Of a stretch of DNA of 64,000 bases, positions 7,452 to 15,264 are shown one piece after another. Source of the stretch: Treponema sp. (lineage in GTDB: Bacteria; Spirochaetota; Spirochaetia; Treponematales; Treponemataceae); contig JAEDED010000002.1 of NCBI GenBank assembly GCA_016293495.1, positions 62,001 to 126,000 of the forward strand. The letters are read 5' to 3'. Every line of letters begins with the position of its first letter. Position 1 is the first letter of the stretch. The notes beneath the pieces were generated by a model. It saw only the letters and a list, made by a program, of their open reading frames with translations, made no database searches and had not been told where the DNA came from. A program made the position numbers and the translations under genes.

Positions 7452-9695
7452 CTACTCTCTATAGAAATTAATCAAACAGCCGGCGAGGATAATTTTTCTT
7501 TCGTCGTCTGTAAGGTCTCCTACTGAAAGTTCGAAGCTGTTTACAGTTCCGTCTTTTTTAATTGCATATGCTGTGATAGAAGGAAGTTTTTCTGCAATCA
7601 TTTTCTTTACGCCAGGAATGAATACGTAATCATCATTTGCAAATGGAAGATTTTTGTCGACCTCTTTGTAAAGGAATGGTAACATACCCCAGTTGATAAG
7701 ATTTGAACGGTAACGTTTTGTAGCATATTCATTTGCAATGTTTGCACATGCACCAAGTACACGCTGACAAGAAGCTGCCTGTTCGCGGGCAGAACCGTCA
7801 CCTGGTTTAACAGCAAAGATTGTACTTCCAACCATTGCAGAAGCTACGCGGCCTTTCATATCAGGATAAGCCTTGTCGAATATCATCGAAACATTGCTGA
7901 TTTCTTCACGAACTTCGTCTGAAAGATCACGAACTGCTTTTGCGCGTCCTACGTATGCAGGATCTTTACGGCTCAAAGTAAATTCTGCAAGTCCGAGTGG
8001 ATTTGAACGGAATGAAGAAGTTTCGCCAGATGGAATCAATTCGTCAGTTGTTGTTACAGGATCGTGAATTTCTGAAACAACCTTAACGAGAAGGTCATCA
8101 CCGAGTGCTTTCTGTTCCGGCCAGTCTTTGATGTTTGGTCCAAACTGAATTTCAACTTCTGGATGAGCAACACCTTTTGAATCGTAAACACGTTTTTCGT
8201 AAATTGATTTTTCGAAGAAGTATTTCTTTGAAGAGAATTCTGTGTCGTATTCTGTAGCTGCAGTCAAGAAACCTTTGTTTGCAGCAGTAGCAGCGATTGA
8301 GCGGGCATCCATGAGGGCAACTGAAGAAAGCTGACCATTCTGGATTTTAGAACCTTCACGGTTAGGGAAGTTTCTTGTTGAGTGACGGATTGAGAATGCA
8401 CCGTTGGCTGGTGTATCGCCTGCACCGAAACAAGGACCACAGAATGCAGTCTTGATGATTGCACCTGCACTTACAAGTGAACTGAATGCACCGTTTTTAA
8501 GAAGTTCCTGATAAACAGGCATAGAAGCAGGATATACGTTAAGAAGGAATTTTCCGTTACCAGTATCTTTTCCTTTAAGGATATCAGCTGCAGCACAGAT
8601 GTTTTCAAATCCGCCGCCTGCACAACCTGCAATTACACCCTGGTCAACATAAAGTTTTCCGTCAATTACTTTATTCTTAAGAGTAAAGTTTACTTTATCA
8701 CCAAATGAAACTTTTGCGCGTTTTTCTGTTTCTGCAAGGACATCCATAAGATTCTTGTTTACTTCATCGATTGTATAAGCACAAGACGGATGGAATGGAA
8801 GTGCAATCATTGGACGGATTTCATCAAGGTTGATTTCGATTGCGCCATCATAGTAAGCGCCGTCCTGTGGATTTAATTCTTTATAAGCTGAAGGACGGCC
8901 ATGAATTGTGTACCATTCTTCAACTTTAGAATCTGTTGTCCAGATAGAAGAAAGACAAGTTGTTTCTGTTGTCATTACATCTACTCCGATACGGAAGTCA
9001 GCTGACAAGTTAGCAACACCAGGTCCAACAAATTCCATTACCTTATTTTTAACATATCCGTTGTCGAATACAGCCTTGATGATTGCAAGAGCAACGTCCT
9101 GTGGACCAACACCCGGCACAGGTTTTCCTGTAAGATAAATTGCAACAACTCCAGGGTATGAAACATCGTAAGTTTTGTTCAAAAGCTGTTTTGCAAGTTC
9201 ACCGCCGCCTTCACCGATAGCCATTGTACCGAGGGCACCGTAACGAGTGTGGCTGTCAGAACCGAGAATCATTGCACCACATTCAGCAAGCATTTCGCGT
9301 GCAAACTGGTGAATTACAGCCTGATGTGGTGGAACATAAATTCCGCCGTATTTCTGAGCACATGTAAGACCGAACATGTGGTCGTCTTCGTTGATAGTTC
9401 CACCTACTGCACAAAGTGAGTTGTGACAGTTTGTAAGAACATATGGGAGTGGGAATTTTTCAAGGCCAGAAGCACGAGCTGTCTGGATAATTCCAACGTA
9501 TGTAATATCGTGAGATGTGATTTTGTCAAATTTGATTTTTAATTTTGAATCATCTCCAGAAGTATTGTGCTTCTGCAAGATTGAATAAGCCATTGTTTTT
9601 TTGCTTCCGTCAGCCTGTGAGTTAGAAGCAGATTCAGCAAGTTTACCGTTTACAAGGTATGCGCCTTTGTCCCAGAGTTTCATTTTATTCTCCAC
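7452..9695 (-). CDS. Aconitase-family [4Fe-4S] hydratase
   Basis: A 747-residue member of the aconitase superfamily. SDSHTRYGALG, GCAGGGFENI and FCGPCFGAGDTPANG carry the substrate contacts and the three cysteines that ligate a [4Fe-4S] cluster; the C-terminal swivel domain with AMVGSTIFAVKPGDGS follows. Citrate-isocitrate isomerisation is the likely reaction, but the family also includes hydratases of unknown substrate and no TCA-cycle gene lies nearby, so I leave the symbol blank. The start is set by GTGGAG 6 bases before the ATG. It has its own promoter, and its mRNA would begin with a stem-loop (9707-9745). Confidence 0.88.
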   Translation of the reverse strand: MENKMKLWDKGAYLVNGKLAESASNSQADGSKKTMAYSILQKHNTSGDDSKLKIKFDKITSHDITYVGIIQTARASGLEKFPLPYVLTNCHNSLCAVGGTINEDDHMFGLTCAQKYGGIYVPPHQAVIHQFAREMLAECGAMILGSDSHTRYGALGTMAIGEGGGELAKQLLNKTYDVSYPGVVAIYLTGKPVPGVGPQDVALAIIKAVFDNGYVKNKVMEFVGPGVANLSADFRIGVDVMTTETTCLSSIWTTDSKVEEWYTIHGRPSAYKELNPQDGAYYDGAIEINLDEIRPMIALPFHPSCAYTIDEVNKNLMDVLAETEKRAKVSFGDKVNFTLKNKVIDGKLYVDQGVIAGCAGGGFENICAAADILKGKDTGNGKFLLNVYPASMPVYQELLKNGAFSSLVSAGAIIKTAFCGPCFGAGDTPANGAFSIRHSTRNFPNREGSKIQNGQLSSVALMDARSIAATAANKGFLTAATEYDTEFSSKKYFFEKSIYEKRVYDSKGVAHPEVEIQFGPNIKDWPEQKALGDDLLVKVVSEIHDPVTTTDELIPSGETSSFRSNPLGLAEFTLSRKDPAYVGRAKAVRDLSDEVREEISNVSMIFDKAYPDMKGRVASAMVGSTIFAVKPGDGSAREQAASCQRVLGACANIANEYATKRYRSNLINWGMLPFLYKEVDKNLPFANDDYVFIPGVKKMIAEKLPSITAYAIKKDGTVNSFELSVGDLTDDERKIILAGCLINFYRE

Positions 9696-9706
9696 AAATA
9701 AAAAAT

Positions 9707-9745
9707 CCGCTGATTAAACGACTCAAAGTCGTAAAAAATCAACGG
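9707..9745 (-). terminator. Two-tier hairpin: M28 gene terminator and/or 5' leader structure of the hydratase gene
   Basis: Outer arms AATCAACGG (9737-9745) and CCGCTGATT (9707-9715) pair with one wobble. The inner stem is perfect: ACGACT (9718-9723) with AGTCGT (9727-9732). On the minus strand it is followed by six U residues, so it can end M28 transcripts. The hydratase promoter start point (about 9742) falls in its first arm. Confidence 0.6.
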
Positions 9746-9748
9746 TTA

Positions 9749-9777
9749 ATATTATCACAAAATTAAACTCTACTCAA
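9749..9777 (-). promoter_or_regulatory. Promoter of the aconitase-family gene
   Basis: Minus strand TTGAGT (9772-9777), 17-base spacer, TAATAT (9749-9754). It lies between the end of the M28 peptidase gene and the hairpin. Confidence 0.6.
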
Positions 9778-9786
9778 TAAATTAAC

Positions 9787-10686
9787 CTACATTACAGGTT
9801 TTAAATAATTGAGGCGCACGATATCATCAATAATTTTACTGATTATGTTAAAGGAATTTGGAGTTAAAGTCGTTACTTTATCAAATTCCGTGTGAATATA
9901 TCTCCAGGTAAGAGGAATACTTTCGCGCAAAATGTATTCAGGTGCAACCTTTGAAGGAATGTCTTCAAGTCTTCGGTTCATGACAGACTGACGAAGGCCA
10001 GGAATTCTTTTCAAATTGCTCATATAGTTAATGACTTCATCTTTAGGAAGCATTGTGACGGCAACTGCAGGAATTCCATTTGCAACAAAACCTGCATTAT
10101 CACTGAACGAAGATGGGAGAACTAGATTCGGTAAAGGGGAATATCTGGAAACAACATTCTGCGTCTGGCTTACCAGAGTCTGATATTTTCGTGCAAAGTT
10201 TTTATCAACCTTTGGAGGAAGATCAATTTCACAAATTACAGGAACATCTCCTCGACCAATGCAATCAAACACAAAAATATCACCTTCATCGAAGTTCAAT
10301 TCCTTAAGTTTTTTTGCAAGGCTGAATGCGCCCTGTGAAGCGACACCGAACCTTCCCTCTTCTTCCCCGTCAGTAAAAATAATACGCACATTATGAATTG
10401 TATCTAATGCCGCAATTTTTTTTGCAGCTTCAATTAAAGCAAAAACTCCGGAGCTGTTGTCGTTTGCACCCTGAGTTCCAGGAACACGATCGTAATGAGC
10501 AACAAGAGTTTTTAACTTATACTGAGGATTATAACAGCTGGAAGCAAAATCTACATAGATATGATTTTTTCCTTCAATTACGAGAACGCTGGATTTTATA
10601 CCACAATCCATCAGGCGCTTTTGAATAAATTCTTTTCTGTCGCAGTCTGGTTGTAAAAAATCCAGGTAGTCAGAAGGAAGTGCCAT
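9787..10686 (-). CDS. M28-family zinc aminopeptidase-like protein
   Basis: A 299-residue M28 peptidase. The zinc ligands are readable: His and Asp in VAHYDRVPGTQGANDNSSG, the catalytic Glu pair in TDGEEEGRFG, an Asp in FDCIGRGD, and the late His in HTEFDKVT, the usual H-T-x-x-D pattern. This predicts a di-zinc exopeptidase removing N-terminal residues from peptides. There is no signal peptide, so it is probably cytoplasmic. Its start codon directly abuts the stop codon of the upstream acyltransferase gene, so the two are co-transcribed. The linkage with a membrane acyltransferase is unexplained. Substrate specificity cannot be read from the sequence. Confidence 0.88.
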   Translation of the reverse strand: MALPSDYLDFLQPDCDRKEFIQKRLMDCGIKSSVLVIEGKNHIYVDFASSCYNPQYKLKTLVAHYDRVPGTQGANDNSSGVFALIEAAKKIAALDTIHNVRIIFTDGEEEGRFGVASQGAFSLAKKLKELNFDEGDIFVFDCIGRGDVPVICEIDLPPKVDKNFARKYQTLVSQTQNVVSRYSPLPNLVLPSSFSDNAGFVANGIPAVAVTMLPKDEVINYMSNLKRIPGLRQSVMNRRLEDIPSKVAPEYILRESIPLTWRYIHTEFDKVTTLTPNSFNIISKIIDDIVRLNYLKPVM

Positions 10687-11994
10687 TTATTTTGATGCCT
10701 TAAGTTTTTTTGTACAGAGGACATTGATCCAGTGATAAATTAAAGCAGAAGCAAATACAGCTGCAACTACTAAAACAAACCAGCCGGCAACAGACCATAT
10801 CGAAGGATTCTCCATATCTGCTGGAGTTTTAATAATAAAGTATGTCGAAAACAGTACGAGTTCCTGCATAAGATAAAACTCAAGACTGATTTTTCCGAGA
10901 GTATTATACAGTCTGTTCTGAACATAAACTTTCTGCATAAGCATAATAACAAACAGACAGGTAATAATCACCTGCAACTGCTGAACACAATAACAGATTG
11001 CTTTATTTAAAGTACCGAGATTTCCGCTGAATTCTGTCCAGTAACCAACTTCCCATAATGTAACAATACCTGCACCGTTGATTACAACAAAAAGGATTGT
11101 AATGACAGCAAATTTAAACCAGTAACATTTCTTAGCCCATTCAATAAATGAGTTCTGCTTCTGGGCAATGAAAATTCCCAATACGAAAGCAACAGTAGAA
11201 TTAACCCACCACTCTCCTTCAAACAGAAGCTGGCAAGGTTTCTGCCACCATGGTGTATCAGGACTGAACAATGCAATATTCCAGCTTGGTTTCATAAGCC
11301 ACCACGGGAAGTGACCGTTAACAATGAAAAGAAGGCCTTGCAAAAGTGCAACTGCAAGAAGAATCCATATGCCGGCTTTGTTATCTCTATTTTTTCTGAA
11401 TACAAGATAGAAAACGACATACATCAGACAGATTACATAAACATACCATGACTGGCTGTTAATAAGAATCAAACCTGTAACTTTAAGAATCCATTGAGTT
11501 AAAGTAAAATCATTTCCGACAATAAGATAATATGCTGCATAAATTGCAATCATCACATAATAAGAAATGATTATCGGAAGAACTCTTTTTTTAAGAAATC
11601 CCTTAAGGTAATTTTCTTTAATAGAAAGGCTTCTGTACAAACCATAACCGCTACAGAAAAAGAATACTGCTACAAAAAGAAAGCCGATAAATTCAAAAAA
11701 AGGAACCACAGTTGCAAAATTCTTTTCTGCATTGTAATTAGACGAAATCTGGAATATACTCTGCTGTGCCATATGATGAAACAGAACAAACAGAGCCATC
11801 ACACCTTTTAAAGAAGTCATCGCTTCAAGTGAAAATGCATTTTCATTAAGCTGATTTTTCGATGCACGTTTTATTCCGATAATCATTGAAACAAAAACAA
11901 GTGCATAAACGATGTACGAAAGAATATTAACCTGATTCATAAAAGAAAGATATTCTTTTAAAACTTTAATACTTACATCCATTTTTTTCCTCAT
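10687..11994 (-). CDS. Membrane acyltransferase (acyltransferase_3 family)
   Basis: A 435-residue polytopic protein of the acyltransferase 3 family, which moves acyl groups onto surface polysaccharides or other extracytoplasmic acceptors. The signature SLKGVMALFVLFHH (family R/K-G-x-x-x-x-x-V-x-x-x-H) is followed by about ten hydrophobic segments, including FVAVFFFCSGYGLYRS, typical of the fold. The start is either 11994 or the second Met at 11982; GAGG lies 7-8 bases before the latter, which slightly favours it. A promoter lies about 80-95 bases upstream. The stop codon abuts the M28 peptidase start. The acceptor molecule is unknown. Confidence 0.88.
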   Translation of the reverse strand: MRKKMDVSIKVLKEYLSFMNQVNILSYIVYALVFVSMIIGIKRASKNQLNENAFSLEAMTSLKGVMALFVLFHHMAQQSIFQISSNYNAEKNFATVVPFFEFIGFLFVAVFFFCSGYGLYRSLSIKENYLKGFLKKRVLPIIISYYVMIAIYAAYYLIVGNDFTLTQWILKVTGLILINSQSWYVYVICLMYVVFYLVFRKNRDNKAGIWILLAVALLQGLLFIVNGHFPWWLMKPSWNIALFSPDTPWWQKPCQLLFEGEWWVNSTVAFVLGIFIAQKQNSFIEWAKKCYWFKFAVITILFVVINGAGIVTLWEVGYWTEFSGNLGTLNKAICYCVQQLQVIITCLFVIMLMQKVYVQNRLYNTLGKISLEFYLMQELVLFSTYFIIKTPADMENPSIWSVAGWFVLVVAAVFASALIYHWINVLCTKKLKASK

Positions 11995-12082
11995 TTGTTT
12001 TTTTTATAAATTATTTTATTTATTTTAATAATCAAGTGATTAAATTTTAAATCCAGAAAACATTTTCTTTCAATATTTTTAT

Positions 12083-12111
12083 ATTATAAATCAGTGGTTT
12101 TCAGTTGTCTA
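12083..12111 (-). promoter_or_regulatory. Promoter of the acyltransferase-M28 operon
   Basis: Minus strand TAGACA (12106-12111), 17-base spacer, TATAAT (12083-12088). The expected start point is near 12076, giving a leader of about 80-95 bases. Confidence 0.65.
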
Positions 12112-12126
12112 GAAATTTTATAATGC

Positions 12127-12576
12127 TCAGGGAATAATAAAATTAACAAGCGTAAAAATTAAGTGACAGACAGTAAATCCAGCTATCGGGATCAGGCTTA
12201 GATAATTAGACCGTTCCAGTGCAGCAAATATAAATGCAAAACATGGAGTAATTGTAAGACCTATAATAACAGAATTTACAGCTATCCCATTAAAATAAAA
12301 AATCCAGCATCCAGAATAAATCAGAATACAGGCAATGCATAAAATTACAGAAAAAGATAAACTTAACCGTGGCTTTTGAGAATTAACAATAAAAGTCAAT
12401 CCCGCAATCATCAAAACCTGAAATACAGATCCAATAATATCAATTAAAGGCGTAACCGAATCCTTTCTAAGCACATCCACCGCCGGCGGCATAAAAGCCC
12501 AGATAACATTAGGAATCATAATCAGCCCAAAAACCACCAGTCCAAAATAATCAAATCCAAAACGATATTTTTTCAT
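12127..12576 (-). CDS. Small integral membrane protein, unknown function
   Basis: A 149-residue hydrophobic protein starting MKKYRFGFDYFG. Four or five membrane-spanning stretches are apparent (around FGLVVFGLIMIPNVIW, VFQVLMIAGLTFI, LSFSVILCIACILIY, VIIGLTITPCFAF and the C-terminal segment). I do not recognise the family. An upstream in-frame start at 12609 is rejected because the -10 box TATAAT lies at 12583-12588, leaving the ATG at 12576 exactly at the expected +1, so the message would be leaderless. It ends 16 bases before the acyltransferase promoter and is transcribed alone. Nothing in the neighbours points to a role. Confidence 0.7.
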   Translation of the reverse strand: MKKYRFGFDYFGLVVFGLIMIPNVIWAFMPPAVDVLRKDSVTPLIDIIGSVFQVLMIAGLTFIVNSQKPRLSLSFSVILCIACILIYSGCWIFYFNGIAVNSVIIGLTITPCFAFIFAALERSNYLSLIPIAGFTVCHLIFTLVNFIIP

Positions 12577-12582
12577 ATCTAC

Positions 12583-12591
12583 ATTATAACA
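12583..12591 (-). promoter_or_regulatory. Extended -10 promoter of the 149-residue membrane protein
   Basis: Minus strand TGTTATAAT with the hexamer at 12583-12588. No good -35 at 17 bases. The seventh base after the hexamer is the A of the ATG at 12576. Confidence 0.6.
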
Positions 12592-12607
12592 CAATAACGA
12601 AGTCAGC

Positions 12608-12639
12608 AAAAAAAAAGAGCCCCTAAAGGAGCCCTTTTT
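12608..12639 (-). terminator. Intrinsic terminator of gap (strand-polar)
   Basis: On the minus strand AAAAAGGGCTCC (12628-12639) pairs with GGGGCTCTTTTT (12612-12623) using two G-U wobbles, loop UUUA, then a U-run. On the plus strand the wobbles become A-C mismatches, so the hairpin favours the minus strand. Confidence 0.85.
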
Positions 12640-12661
12640 TTTAGATTGGTTCTAATACCAA

Positions 12662-13693
12662 TTAGCAGTTTTCTGCAAAGTATTTAATTGTGCGAACCAT
12701 CTGAGAAGTATAGCTGTTCTCATTGTCGTACCATGAAACTACCTGTACCTGGTATGTATCATCGTCGATTTTTGAAACCATTGTCTGTGTTGCGTCGAAC
12801 AAAGAACCGAACTTCATACCGATAACGTCTGAAGATACGATTTCGTCTTCGTTGTAACCGAAAGATTCTGTAGCAGCAGCTTTCATTGCAGCGTTGATTC
12901 CTTCTTTTGTTACGTCTTTACCCTTAACTACAGCTGTAAGGATTGTTGTAGATCCTGTAGGTGTTGGAACACGCTGAGCAGATCCGATAAGTTTTCCGTT
13001 CAATTCAGGAATTACAAGACCGATAGCCTTTGCAGCACCTGTTGAGTTTGGAACGATGTTCTGTGCACCAGCACGTGAACGACGGAGGTCACCTTTGCGC
13101 TGTGGACCGTCGAGAATCATCTGGTCACCTGTGTAAGCGTGGATTGTAGACATGATACCAGAAGCGATTGGAGCGTAATCATTCAAAGCTTTTGCCATTG
13201 GAGCAAGACAGTTTGTTGTACAAGAAGCAGCAGAAATAACTGTATCGTTCTTTGTAAGAGTTTTGTGGTTTACATTGTAAACGATTGTAGGAAGGTCGTT
13301 TCCAGCTGGAGCTGAAATTACAACTTTCTTAGCACCTGCAGTGATGTGAGCAGAAGCTTTGTCTTTTGCACAGTAGAAACCTGTACATTCGAGAACTACG
13401 TCTACATTGTATTTTGCCCATGGGCAGTTTGCAGCGTCTTTTTCTGCAGAGATTTTGATTTCTTTTCCATCAACGATGATAGAATCTTCTGTAGATTCTA
13501 CAGTGTGTTTTCCTTCACCGATACGACCACAGAAACCACCCTGTGCTGTATCATACTTGAGAAGGTGAGCAAGCATTTTTGGGCTTGTCAAATCGTTGAT
13601 TGCAACTACTTCGTAACCATCAGCTTCGAACATCTGACGGAAAGCCAAACGACCAATACGGCCAAAACCATTAATAGCAACTTTAACTGCCAT
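12662..13693 (-). CDS. gap: Glyceraldehyde-3-phosphate dehydrogenase, type I
   Basis: A 343-residue GAPDH that oxidises glyceraldehyde-3-phosphate with NAD and phosphate in glycolysis. AVKVAINGFGRIGRLAFRQ is the Rossmann nucleotide-binding start, SAASCTTNCLAP carries the catalytic cysteine, and HAYTGDQ and the RRSRAGAQNIVP region are conserved substrate-side motifs. The start at 13693 has a clear GGAG seven bases upstream. A longer reading frame from 13756 overlaps the -35 box and would put an unrelated sequence before the Rossmann motif. Own promoter and own strong terminator indicate a single-gene transcript. Confidence 0.97.
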   Translation of the reverse strand: MAVKVAINGFGRIGRLAFRQMFEADGYEVVAINDLTSPKMLAHLLKYDTAQGGFCGRIGEGKHTVESTEDSIIVDGKEIKISAEKDAANCPWAKYNVDVVLECTGFYCAKDKASAHITAGAKKVVISAPAGNDLPTIVYNVNHKTLTKNDTVISAASCTTNCLAPMAKALNDYAPIASGIMSTIHAYTGDQMILDGPQRKGDLRRSRAGAQNIVPNSTGAAKAIGLVIPELNGKLIGSAQRVPTPTGSTTILTAVVKGKDVTKEGINAAMKAAATESFGYNEDEIVSSDVIGMKFGSLFDATQTMVSKIDDDTYQVQVVSWYDNENSYTSQMVRTIKYFAENC

Positions 13694-13727
13694 GTTAGAT
13701 CTCCTAAAAAATTTGGAATTTGGGAAT

Positions 13728-13756
13728 ATTTTAGATTTTTGACGGTAAAAAGTCAA
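13728..13756 (-). promoter_or_regulatory. Promoter of gap
   Basis: Minus strand TTGACT (13751-13756), 17-base spacer, TAAAAT (13728-13733). The -35 is the first half of an inverted repeat TTGAC...GTCAA. Confidence 0.7.
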
Positions 13757-13810
13757 TAAGACCGAAGTTCTACAGGTACAGGGAATTTGCGAAAAACAGC
13801 AGAAATATGC

Positions 13811-14614
13811 TTATTTTGCGATAAATTCAGAAACAAAAGCCATTGCCTTTCTGTCTTTTGAGAAGGTAAAATTATGCTTTCCTTTTTCAATAATGTAGAA
13901 GAAAACGCCTTTGTCTGGATCATCTCCATCTTCGCGACTTTCGCGGTATTTTTCGAATGCGTCAATGCTGTAATCAATCGGAACACATTTGTCAGCATTT
14001 CCATGCAAAAGCAATACAGGGCCTTTATAAGAAATCATGCGTTCCTGGATATTGATTTTCTGGGCAACACGAGCATATTCGCCTGAAAGATAAATATTAG
14101 CAAAACCGTGAATCTTTTCTGGAATATTATTCGGATCAAACTTATACATTATCATCTGACCTTTCATAGCGTCATCGTGAATGCAGAGAGCAGGATAAAA
14201 AAGAACAAGCTTTGAAATCTGCTCAGGAATATCACCGGCAACCATTGCACTTACTGCTCCACCCTGACTGCATCCCATCAGTGTTATTGAATTTACATCA
14301 GCATATTCACAGCAGTTAGTTTTGACATAATTAATGACAGTTTTAAGATCTGCAATTTCAGTTTCAAGAGTCATATCCTTATCAAGGGAACCGTCGCTCA
14401 AGCCTTTGATACAGCCGCCGACAAAATCAAAGGTATATGCAAGATATCCGGATTTTGCAAAAAGCTTTGCATAACGTTTAACTGATTTCTGATTTGCCAT
14501 AAAACCGTGGCTGATAATTGCAACAGGTTTCTTTCCTTCTGAAATTCCATCTGAAAATTCAAAACCGCGGATTGTATATCCGTCGCGGACACATTCAAAT
14601 GCTGTTTTTTTCAT
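13811..14614 (-). CDS. Alpha/beta hydrolase
   Basis: A 267-residue serine hydrolase of the alpha/beta fold. The nucleophile elbow is GCSQGG, the acid is probably Asp in LHGNADKCVP, and the His is in EKGKHNFT. An early ISHGFMANQ supplies the oxyanion His-Gly. The pattern resembles cinnamoyl esterase or lysophospholipase-like esterases, but the substrate is not certain. No signal peptide is seen, so it is cytoplasmic. Its ATG overlaps the stop codon of the HD-domain gene by one base (TAATG), which ties it to the valS-HD transcript through translational coupling. Confidence 0.87.
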   Translation of the reverse strand: MKKTAFECVRDGYTIRGFEFSDGISEGKKPVAIISHGFMANQKSVKRYAKLFAKSGYLAYTFDFVGGCIKGLSDGSLDKDMTLETEIADLKTVINYVKTNCCEYADVNSITLMGCSQGGAVSAMVAGDIPEQISKLVLFYPALCIHDDAMKGQMIMYKFDPNNIPEKIHGFANIYLSGEYARVAQKINIQERMISYKGPVLLLHGNADKCVPIDYSIDAFEKYRESREDGDDPDKGVFFYIIEKGKHNFTFSKDRKAMAFVSEFIAK

Positions 14615-15231
14615 TAAATTAAACCTTCCTTTTTCTTTTCTATATAACCTGATTCTTCAAGGTATTTACGTCGAGTGATGATAAGATTTATCAATTCCTG
14701 ATACATATTAAAGTCAACTTCGATAGCAATAGGAAGAAGGTAAACTTCAGTTTCATCACAGTAGCGTTCGATAAATTTTGGATCGGTAACAAATCCAAGT
14801 GAAATCATATTACTGATACGATCTGCGCATTTTAAGATTTTTGCTTTCTGACTTCCAGTGTCGATAATGCGTTTTAAAAAGTCTTTTTTCTGTTCACCGG
14901 GACGTTTTGTAACTTCGAGAACAAGGCGGTATACATCTTCCCCTTCTTCATCAGTATTAATGATGCGGTTAGGATCAAAGCCTTCAATATCTTCAATTAC
15001 ATCGTGAACAATCGAAGCCTTAAGCAGAACACTGTCAATATAGCCGTAGTCAATGAGGATTCCCAGAGTATCAATCTGGTGACGGAACATATTACCGCCG
15101 GCATGGCGTGCTTTACCGATAAGCTCGGTAGAAAGCTGCATATACGGAGCTAAGAAAATACTGTTCAGCTGGAGCATTGATTTTTTGTCCATCTGTTTTG
15201 CTTTGTCTGTTCGCATTTCGTATTTAGCCAT
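14614..15231 (-). CDS. HD-domain phosphohydrolase, SpoT-hydrolase-like
   Basis: A 205-residue protein made almost only of an HD domain. The metal and active-site motifs are RHAGG and FRHQ, then HDVIED, and KCADRISNM. HDxxED plus the K-x-A-D-R-x-x-N-M motif is the pattern of the RelA/SpoT hydrolase half and of small alarmone hydrolases, so breakdown of (p)ppGpp or a related nucleotide is a reasonable inference. There is no synthetase or TGS domain. GGGAGG precedes the ATG. It lies 33 bases downstream of valS and overlaps the following hydrolase gene by one base. Linkage to an aminoacyl-tRNA synthetase fits a stringent-response role but does not prove it. Confidence 0.75.
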   Translation of the reverse strand: MAKYEMRTDKAKQMDKKSMLQLNSIFLAPYMQLSTELIGKARHAGGNMFRHQIDTLGILIDYGYIDSVLLKASIVHDVIEDIEGFDPNRIINTDEEGEDVYRLVLEVTKRPGEQKKDFLKRIIDTGSQKAKILKCADRISNMISLGFVTDPKFIERYCDETEVYLLPIAIEVDFNMYQELINLIITRRKYLEESGYIEKKKEGLI

Positions 15232-15264
15232 CGCCGCTTACCTCCCTATCTATATAATCTCAAA

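Noticed and set aside
12617..12633. Direct repeat GAGCCC...GAGCCC in the gap region
   Set aside because: It is explained as the two arms of the wobble-paired terminator on the minus strand.
13694..13756. Longer GAPDH start at 13756
   Set aside because: It overlaps the promoter, and the shorter start has GGAG and begins exactly at the Rossmann motif.
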